Of a stretch of DNA of 5,461 nt, positions 1 through 5,461 are shown one piece after another (position 1 is the first letter of the stretch; the number at the start of each line of letters is the position of its first letter). This DNA comes from Patescibacteria group bacterium (GTDB lineage: Bacteria; Patescibacteriota; Gracilibacteria; UM-FILTER-43-11): NCBI GenBank assembly GCA_018814945.1, contig JAHIYT010000066.1:1-5461 (forward strand). The letters run 5' to 3'. Under the pieces are notes generated by a model. That model made no database searches, was not told the origin of the DNA, and was given only the letters and a program-made list of their open reading frames with translations. A program made the translations under genes and the position numbers.

Positions 1-2346
1 CCATGCACGTACCGGGTTTTCCCAGTTTGGATTGTCTGGTAGGATTGAGTGATGGGAGAAGAAGGCCTTTTCTTCTCTTGCTTCATCCGGTGTATATTCG
101 GTAGCGAGTTTGCCGGAAACTTTATCGATTTCTACTAATTGATAGGAGGTATCATATTCCTGTGGGACATTGAAGCTGGCAAAAACTGCAGTAACTGTGT
201 CTTCTTCCGGAGTATGCTCGGATGGTAGTTTGCCGGAAGCTTTTGCGACTTTTACCCATTTAATTCCTTCCGGTTTTTCAAATGGAACATTTTCCATTTC
301 TGCTGTTGCCTCAGTCATAAACTGACGCCAAATTGGAGCCGCTACATCAAGACCACTGGCTTTTAGGGAGAGTTGATCACCATTTGCATTACCAGCCCAT
401 ACACCGGCTGCGAGATTGCGAGTATAGCCCATTGTCCACGTATCGAATGGATAGTTGATGTCATTCTTCTTTTTGTTGGATGTACCAGTTTTTGCGCCGT
501 TTGTATGTCCCGGAACAGTTAATTGATTTCTCCAATATTCATCTGGGCGAGATTCTCTATCGCTCAATATATCGTTGATAAGATAGGCAACTTGTGGGTC
601 TAGAATTAAGTTTTTCTTAGTTGGTTCTTCATATTCTTCGAGGATGTTTCCATTACGATCTTCGATTTTAAGAATGGCGACCGGTTCGTTTTTATAACCG
701 CCATTAGCAAATATACTGTAAGCCCCAACCATGTCGATAAGACGAGCTTCACCAGCACCAAGACCAAGAGATAATCCATACCAGTCTTCTCCTTGATTTA
801 GGTCTATGCCCATTTTACGAGCGAGATCGAGTACATTTGGAATGCCAGCGAGGTACGTTGCTTTTACGGCTGGGATATTCAAAGAGGCTGCAAGAGCTTG
901 TCTGAATGTGACAGGACCACGAAATTGTCCATCGAAATTTTCTGGCTCATACCAGCTACCAAATTTGGTTCTAACATCATATACAACCGTACTAGGTGCA
1001 TAACCCTGTAGGAATGCTGCAGCGTAATCGATTGGTTTAAAAGATGAACCGGGAAGACGTGGGCGGAGTGCCACATTTACTTTGCCATCAATTTCATCGT
1101 TCCAGTAATCAGCTGAACCAACCATGGCAAGAATTTGGCCGTTGTTTGTGTCCATAGCAACCAGAGCTGCATTTGTAGCAAGGAAGTTTGTTGCATTCCT
1201 TTCTGCACGGTCTTCTACAGCTTTATCAGCAGATTCTTGCATTTTTGCATTGATGGTTGTAGTAATACGAAGACCGCCTTTCTCTATTTGTTCCTTTCCA
1301 TATTTTTCTTCCACAAGTTCGCGAACGTACATTACAAAATGAGGTGCGGTGATGTCCTCTCTGAATGGTTGAAATTCAATTACTGTTGCCTCTTCAATTG
1401 CTGCCCGCTCTTCTTCTGCAGATATATAACCTAGTTCAGCCATGCGACTTAATACGAAGTCAACACGACCTTTAATATAAATATCTCTTTGTTCTCCTTC
1501 TTCACCAAAAGTATAGGTTTTTCCAATTAACCCTTTTGAGATGAAGTCTGGGTTCTCGTCAACTAAATCCTGTTCTGATTCTATTCCTAACTTCAGGATT
1601 TCCTTCTCATCGATATTTATCAGTGGGTAGATATTTGAGCCGTATGGGGAGTAATAACTTGGAGCTTTTGGAATGGCTGCAAGAATTGCACTTTCTGCAA
1701 TAGTAAGCTCAGAGGCTGGTTTACCAAAAAAGATTTGAGATGCAACCTCTACACCATAAATACTTGAACCATATGGAATGCGATTTAGGTACATAGTCAT
1801 TATTTCATCCTTTCCGTACTTGCTTTCAATTTGGAGTGCGAGAATAATTTCTTTTAATTTACGAGTGTATGTTCTTTCTGGGGATAGGAAGGCGTTTTTA
1901 ACAAATTGTTGAGTTATTGTCGACCCACCACGCGCAGAACATATTCCAAATTCACTACAAACGGCTTTAAAAATAGCTCCGACGTCGATTCCTATATGTT
2001 CATAAAATCGATCATCTTCAATCGCCATTGCAGCTTGCGCTGTATGTACAGGTATTTCCTCTAATGGAATGATTTTTCTATTTTCGTCGCCGTGGATAGT
2101 ATAAAGAATTCCGCCATCTCTATCTAAGATTACACTGGACTGAGAAGCTACTAAATTCTCAATATTATCTACGTCCGGCAGTCCAGGAATTACTATAAGT
2201 AAGGTTAAAAATATGATAGCAAATACCAAGCTGGCACCCCCAACAAGTACATATTTAATCATTTGCCCAACCGACATTTCTCTTTTCTTAAATCTGTCAT
2301 ATTGTTTTTTAGTGTGTAGCCAGACTTTGGTGAAGTGTTTCTTCAT
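1..2346 (-). CDS. Class A penicillin-binding protein, PBP1A type (peptidoglycan glycosyltransferase/transpeptidase), C-terminus outside the window
   Basis: Bifunctional cell-wall synthase: the GT51 domain polymerises lipid II into glycan strands and the transpeptidase domain cross-links peptides on the outer face of the membrane. The symbol would be mrcA or ponA depending on lineage, so none is assigned. Seen in the 782 visible codons: a basic cytoplasmic N-terminus (1-30); one membrane anchor (about 31-54); GT51 motifs EDDRFYEH (E110 catalytic), GGSTITQQ (140-147), RKLKE (162-166, E166) and KDEIMTMYLN (179-188). An insert of about 50 residues (238-292) follows YYSPYG. The transpeptidase has SSFK (S434 nucleophile, K437), SLN (488-490) and KTGT (619-622). 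After it come two SGKL...TP repeats, and the frame is still open at base 1. ATG at 2346 is the first canonical start after an in-frame TGA at 2406-2404. It has no Shine-Dalgarno sequence. ATG at 2277 (Met24), preceded by AAGAAAAGAGAA, is an alternative that keeps the anchor. The gene lies 101 bp downstream of mfd in the same direction. Confidence 0.95.
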   Translation of the reverse strand, partial: MKKHFTKVWLHTKKQYDRFKKREMSVGQMIKYVLVGGASLVFAIIFLTLLIVIPGLPDVDNIENLVASQSSVILDRDGGILYTIHGDENRKIIPLEEIPVHTAQAAMAIEDDRFYEHIGIDVGAIFKAVCSEFGICSARGGSTITQQFVKNAFLSPERTYTRKLKEIILALQIESKYGKDEIMTMYLNRIPYGSSIYGVEVASQIFFGKPASELTIAESAILAAIPKAPSYYSPYGSNIYPLINIDEKEILKLGIESEQDLVDENPDFISKGLIGKTYTFGEEGEQRDIYIKGRVDFVLSRMAELGYISAEEERAAIEEATVIEFQPFREDITAPHFVMYVRELVEEKYGKEQIEKGGLRITTTINAKMQESADKAVEDRAERNATNFLATNAALVAMDTNNGQILAMVGSADYWNDEIDGKVNVALRPRLPGSSFKPIDYAAAFLQGYAPSTVVYDVRTKFGSWYEPENFDGQFRGPVTFRQALAASLNIPAVKATYLAGIPNVLDLARKMGIDLNQGEDWYGLSLGLGAGEARLIDMVGAYSIFANGGYKNEPVAILKIEDRNGNILEEYEEPTKKNLILDPQVAYLINDILSDRESRPDEYWRNQLTVPGHTNGAKTGTSNKKKNDINYPFDTWTMGYTRNLAAGVWAGNANGDQLSLKASGLDVAAPIWRQFMTEATAEMENVPFEKPEGIKWVKVAKASGKLPSEHTPEEDTVTAVFASFNVPQEYDTSYQLVEIDKVSGKLATEYTPDEAREEKAFFSHHSILPDNPNWENPVRAW
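81..260 (-). repeat. 120-bp period direct repeat inside the PBP gene (SGKL...TP modules)
   Basis: Bases 81-140 and 201-260 align without gaps at 45 of 60 positions and lie exactly 120 bp apart, that is 40 codons. In the protein the copies are residues 736-756 (with KVSGKLATEYTP) and 696-716 (with KASGKLPSEHTP), sharing 10 of 21 residues. They follow the transpeptidase domain directly. Similar SGKLAT...P elements are known after the transpeptidase in many class A PBPs. Here there are two in tandem, the first more degenerate. Further copies may lie beyond base 1. Confidence 0.7.
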
Positions 2347-2350
2347 ATTT

Positions 2351-2404
2351 CGAATTGATTGTGAATTGATTATCGAATTGATTGTGAATTGATTTCGAAT
2401 TGAT
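2351..2404. repeat. Phased short tandem repeat: five GAATTGAT units before the PBP start
   Basis: The + strand octamer GAATTGAT occurs five times, at 2352-2359, 2363-2370, 2375-2382, 2386-2393 and 2397-2404, with start-to-start spacing of 11, 12, 11 and 11 bp. At a larger scale, a 21-bp block (2351-2371) is repeated exactly at 2374-2394, and a third partial copy begins at 2396. On the transcribed minus strand the unit reads ATCAATTC. The array ends 4 bp before the ATG at 2346. Near-helical spacing of AATT could bend the DNA or hold an array of protein sites, but replication slippage alone could also produce it. The function is unknown. Confidence 0.85.
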
Positions 2405-2435
2405 CAATGCGATCATCTATCCGATTTCAATTCGA
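2395..2435 (-). repeat. Inverted repeat in the mfd-PBP gap (possible RNA hairpin)
   Basis: TCGAATTGA at 2395-2403 is perfectly complementary to TCAATTCGA at 2427-2435, giving a 9-bp stem with a 23-nt loop in the minus-strand transcript. A smaller competing hairpin pairs TGATC (2401-2405) with GATCA (2411-2415) across a 5-nt loop. The right-hand arm of the big stem is an inverted, near-perfect sixth copy of the repeat unit of the adjacent array. No T-run follows in the direction of transcription and the stem is AT-rich, so it is a poor terminator candidate. It may be a by-product of the repeats. Confidence 0.5.
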
Positions 2436-2447
2436 GGTCTATTCGTA

Positions 2448-5400
2448 TTATTTTTTTGCTTTTGGAGCAAGTAATTTTATATCTTCTTTTAATTTTTCTA
2501 GCCAGTTAAATCCGAGATGTTTCAAATCAATTTTTAATTTTTCACCACTAATTAACCATTTCATATTGTATTTTAGGAGGTTCATTATTTGCTCTGCCGT
2601 AATTGTATCGCTCATGTGCAAGATTATCTGCCTTCCTGCATTACCCATAGGTATGGACTTTACATTAAGCAGGCCTGCCTTTTTGGCATGCATCTTAATT
2701 TGAAGAATCTGGAATAAATTGCTGACTTGTTTTGGGAAATGACCGAATTCTTCTATTAAATCATCTTTAAATTCATCTAAAAGAGTTAGGTTATCGACAG
2801 ATGAAAGTTTTTGATAGGTGTTTATCTTATCTTTGGTATCTGGGATGTAGGTATCTGGGATATAAGCTTCTAGTGGCAATTCTATTGAAACATCTGGAGT
2901 TTGTTCACCTTCTCCTTCGGAGATACCGGCACGTAATTCTTCAATTGTTTTGTTGAGCATACGAAGGAAATGGTTCACGCCCACCACACGGATTGTTCCA
3001 TGTTGATTAACGCCCAAAATATCACCAGCGCCACGAATTTCCAGGTCGCGCATGGCAACTTGGAAACCTGATCCTAGTTCGGAGGCATCAACAATCGCTT
3101 TTAGGCGTTTCTTGGCATCGAGACGAAGCTGACGAGATTGATATAAAAAGTATGCATAAGCTTGTGTTTTGCTACGACCAATACGTCCTCGTAGCTGGTA
3201 AAGTTGAGATAAGCCAAAGTTTTCTGCATCGTCAACTATAAGGGTGTTAGCATTTGGCAGGTCGATTCCATTTTCGATAATTGTCGAAGATACAAGCACA
3301 TCGCGTTCTCCATTTTTGAATTTCAAAATTCTTGCCTCAAGTTCGTGTGGAGGAAGTTGCCCATGGGCAACAATGAATTTTATATTGGGCATCATTTTCC
3401 TAAGCTTTTCCGCAATACTTTCAATTGTCTCAACCCTGTTGTGCAGAAAGTAAACCTGGCCATTGCGATCAGTTTCATATTGTATCGCATCTTTGATTAA
3501 ATTATCGCCGTATCTGCGCACCTCTGTAACAATTGGTAGACGACCTGGTGGTGGCGTTGTAATTGTTGAAATGTCTCTGAATTTATTTAAAGCAAGATTT
3601 AATGTTCGTGGAATTGGTGTAGCGGTGAGAGTTAAAATGTCGACCTGACTTCTAATTTTCTTAAATTTTTCTTTTTGTTTCACGCCGAATCTCTGTTCCT
3701 CATCGATAATAACAAGGCCAAGATTGAAGAATTTTACATCATCTTGAATTAAGCGGTGTGTACCGATAACTATGTCCACATCACCTTTTCTAAGCCGTTC
3801 CAAAGTATCCTTTAGCTCTCTTGATGTGCGGAACCGGCTAAGCATTTCTACTCTGATGTCGAAACCTTTTGCTCTTTTTTGGAATGATTTGTAGTGTTGG
3901 TCAGCTAGAATGGTAATTGGAGATATAAATGCCACCTGCTTACCGCCCTGTACTGCCTTAAAAGCGGCACGCATTGCAACCTCTGTTTTACCAAACCCTA
4001 CATCACCACAAACAAGCCTATCCATTGGTTGGTCAGACTCCATATCTGCTTTAACATCTAGAATTGCTTTCATTTGCCCCGGCGTTTCTTCGTATGGGAA
4101 TTCTGCATCAAATCTCTTTTGGTCATCGGTATCCTTACCATAATTATGCCCTTTAACTTGTGCTCTTTGTGCATAGAGTTGTAGGAGCTCTTTTGCAATT
4201 CTTTGTGTCTCTTTCTTGATCTTTTGGCTGACTGTTTTCCATTCAACCGCACCTAATCTACTTAGTTGAGGTTCGTTATCTTCACCGCCAACGTATTTAC
4301 TAATCTTGTCTGCTTGGTCAATTGGAATAAATAAACGATCATTTTCTGCATATGCAATCTCAAGATATTCGCGATGAATTTCGTCGATAGTTTTTGGTAC
4401 TACACCCAAGAACCGACCAATACCATGATCCATGTGCACTACTAAATCACCGACTTTTAATCCTGTTAGAAAATCTAGATTGATCTTCTGTGCCCCCTGA
4501 CTTTTTGCCTCTCTTTTTAAGTTAAAAATTTCTTTATCTGTGAGTAGCTGGATGTTTGTTTGGGGGTTTTGAAAAGAGGTGGGTACGTTTTCTAGATCTT
4601 TTGCGTCGATTAATGTTATAGGGATGTTGGGGTCGCCTTTGAGGGAGAATTTAATTTTTTCTTCAATAAATATATTACTTATTTCTTTTACCCTCTTTGT
4701 GAGGATGTTGACCTGCCAGCCCCTTTGTATTTTGTCCCTTAGGTCATTTAGTAAGTCGAATATGTTGTAATATTTTAAAACTGACAGGTATCTGAGATGA
4801 AAGAATATTTCGTCGCTTTTTGGGAATGCTGTGAAATACAGCTTGTTGGCATCCAGCTTGTTTACAATATTTTCAAATTTTTCTGTTTGCTCATCAATAT
4901 CATCAACAATTACCAAATCATTTTTTGTGATATGGTCAACAAATACTCCATTTCCTACGGGTACACTAATTGGTAGAAAATCGACTTTTTTAAGTGATTT
5001 GCCTAGCTGTTTTGTTTCTTGGTTGTATTCCCAAATACCAGTGATTCTATCGTAATCTACTTCGATTTTAATTGTTGCCTCCCCGTTCGGTGGAAAAATA
5101 TTAACAACCCCACCAGACCTTCTATATTCCCCCTTATGCAGAGTCACGTCCATACTGGGTTGATAACCCATTTGTATTAATTTATTGAAAAATTCTACCG
5201 TGCGCATATCCTCGCCCTCTTCTATAACAACCCCACCCTCTTCTATTTCCTCATATGTCGGCATTGGGGTGTTAAGGTCTTTGCCATTAAGTAGGTAGAA
5301 CCTGTTCTTCTTTTTATGAATACCTGTGATTGTTTCTGTAATACGATAATCTCCCTGCTCATCGATAAATAGGTTATCTAGAGCGGTAATGAGATTATCT

Positions 5401-5461
5401 GACCAAAAAGGCAGATTGTTTTTGATGTCATAAATTTCCTTGTTGTCGCTGGTTATCCAAA
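2448..5461 (-). CDS. mfd: Transcription-repair coupling factor Mfd (TRCF), N-terminus outside the window
   Basis: Mfd is a cytoplasmic ATP-driven DNA translocase that binds stalled RNA polymerase, pushes it off damaged DNA and recruits UvrA for nucleotide excision repair. Numbering is from the Met at 5264, which is not the true start: the frame stays open for 65 more codons to the edge, and E. coli Mfd (1148 residues) has roughly 70 or more further residues before this point. Domains in order: UvrB-like segment with HKGEYRRSGGVVNIFPP (43-59); a divergent domain up to the TDKEIF motif (242-247); the RNA-polymerase-interacting CarD-like domain, VGDLVVHMDHGIGRFLGV (271-288); RecG-like helicase with Walker A GDVGFGKTE (420-428), GTH (501-503), DEEQ (521-524) and TATP (547-550); second helicase lobe with TTIIENGID-like motif V (660-668) and LRGRIGRS (691-698); translocation (TRG) motif around IRGAGDILG (743-751); C-terminal TRCF domain with AYIPDTYIPD (800-809). 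All helicase motifs are intact, so the protein is probably functional. It ends at TAA (2450-2448). RecG is excluded because it lacks the UvrB-like and CarD-like parts. Confidence 0.97.
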   Translation of the reverse strand, partial: WITSDNKEIYDIKNNLPFWSDNLITALDNLFIDEQGDYRITETITGIHKKKNRFYLLNGKDLNTPMPTYEEIEEGGVVIEEGEDMRTVEFFNKLIQMGYQPSMDVTLHKGEYRRSGGVVNIFPPNGEATIKIEVDYDRITGIWEYNQETKQLGKSLKKVDFLPISVPVGNGVFVDHITKNDLVIVDDIDEQTEKFENIVNKLDANKLYFTAFPKSDEIFFHLRYLSVLKYYNIFDLLNDLRDKIQRGWQVNILTKRVKEISNIFIEEKIKFSLKGDPNIPITLIDAKDLENVPTSFQNPQTNIQLLTDKEIFNLKREAKSQGAQKINLDFLTGLKVGDLVVHMDHGIGRFLGVVPKTIDEIHREYLEIAYAENDRLFIPIDQADKISKYVGGEDNEPQLSRLGAVEWKTVSQKIKKETQRIAKELLQLYAQRAQVKGHNYGKDTDDQKRFDAEFPYEETPGQMKAILDVKADMESDQPMDRLVCGDVGFGKTEVAMRAAFKAVQGGKQVAFISPITILADQHYKSFQKRAKGFDIRVEMLSRFRTSRELKDTLERLRKGDVDIVIGTHRLIQDDVKFFNLGLVIIDEEQRFGVKQKEKFKKIRSQVDILTLTATPIPRTLNLALNKFRDISTITTPPPGRLPIVTEVRRYGDNLIKDAIQYETDRNGQVYFLHNRVETIESIAEKLRKMMPNIKFIVAHGQLPPHELEARILKFKNGERDVLVSSTIIENGIDLPNANTLIVDDAENFGLSQLYQLRGRIGRSKTQAYAYFLYQSRQLRLDAKKRLKAIVDASELGSGFQVAMRDLEIRGAGDILGVNQHGTIRVVGVNHFLRMLNKTIEELRAGISEGEGEQTPDVSIELPLEAYIPDTYIPDTKDKINTYQKLSSVDNLTLLDEFKDDLIEEFGHFPKQVSNLFQILQIKMHAKKAGLLNVKSIPMGNAGRQIILHMSDTITAEQIMNLLKYNMKWLISGEKLKIDLKHLGFNWLEKLKEDIKLLAPKAKK

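Larger units (their letters stand above)
2347..2447. other. mfd-PBP intergenic region, 101 bp
   Basis: This is the only non-coding stretch in the window. About half of it (2351-2404) is the phased octamer array, and most of the rest lies within the inverted repeat. I see no rho-independent terminator for mfd, no convincing sigma-70 promoter pair and no purine-rich Shine-Dalgarno sequence before the ATG at 2346. A GATAAT hexamer (minus strand, 2374-2369) resembles a -10 box, but nothing like TTGACA sits 16-18 bp upstream. Cotranscription of the PBP with mfd is therefore the simplest reading, though an unrecognised promoter cannot be excluded. Confidence 0.6.

Noticed and set aside
1135..1434. 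99-codon open frame on the + strand
   Set aside because: It lies wholly antisense to the intact PBP coding frame, has low-complexity Phe/Cys/Ser-rich content and no recognisable motif. It is a shadow frame.
2369..2407. GATAAT (-10-like) with TTGATC (-35-like) upstream of the PBP on the minus strand
   Set aside because: The spacer is 27 bp, far from 16-18, and both hexamers arise from the repeat units. It is not a supportable sigma-70 promoter.
2443..2450. TAATACGA on the minus strand, the first eight bases of a T7-type promoter
   Set aside because: It overlaps the mfd stop codon and the next bases (ATAGACC) do not match a phage promoter. It is a chance match.
2437..2460. T-run on the + strand near the end of mfd as a terminator
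   Set aside because: On the minus transcript it is a run of A encoding the terminal lysines of Mfd. No stem precedes a U-run in the direction of transcription.
2407..2703. 98-codon open frame on the + strand crossing the end of mfd
   Set aside because: It is mostly antisense to the conserved C-terminal TRCF domain. Its hydrophobic Phe-rich translation is the usual mirror of Lys/Glu-rich codons.
2835..2866. Near-tandem DNA repeat encoding YIPDTYIPDT in Mfd
   Set aside because: A paired P-x-x-YIPD arrangement is normal at this point of Mfd (E. coli has LLPDDFIPD). It is family sequence, not an expansion.
5265..5461. Treating the Met at 5264 as the start of mfd
   Set aside because: The frame is open through 65 upstream codons to the edge, there is no ribosome site before that Met, and family length requires more N-terminal sequence.

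Overview
The window holds two large genes, both on the minus strand and both cut by a window edge. Upstream, on the right (5461 to 2448), is mfd, the transcription-repair coupling factor. It lacks its N-terminal start but has its natural TAA stop. Downstream, after a 101-bp gap, is a class A (bifunctional) penicillin-binding protein of the PBP1A type. It runs from an ATG at 2346 to the left edge with 782 codons visible, and its C-terminus lies outside the window. I found no RNA genes, mobile elements, CRISPR arrays or convincing rho-independent terminators. All other open frames are shadows of these two genes.

Organism: a bacterium with moderately AT-rich DNA and standard TGA stop usage as far as can be seen (glycines use GGN, and no in-frame TGA occurs in either gene). 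The PBP has the usual class A architecture, with a roughly 50-residue insert between the glycosyltransferase and transpeptidase parts and an SGKL...TP module after the transpeptidase. The Mfd is compact in its N-terminal UvrB-like half. From memory these features resemble proteins of Patescibacteria (CPR, Parcubacteria-like). This is a low-to-moderate confidence inference, because no 16S or other taxonomic marker is present.

Layout, in transcription order (right to left): mfd C-terminal 1003 codons (5461-2448); intergenic gap (2447-2347) with five copies of an 8-bp unit spaced 11-12 bp, plus a 9-bp inverted repeat; PBP1A (2346-1), whose last visible 270 bp contain two copies of a 120-bp (40-residue) repeat. 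The shared orientation, short gap and absence of a terminator allow cotranscription, although the two products work in unrelated processes (transcription-coupled DNA repair in the cytoplasm and peptidoglycan synthesis outside the membrane).

I see no new multi-gene system here. The most distinctive non-coding signal is the helically spaced repeat array that ends 4 bp before the PBP start codon, where a Shine-Dalgarno sequence would normally sit.
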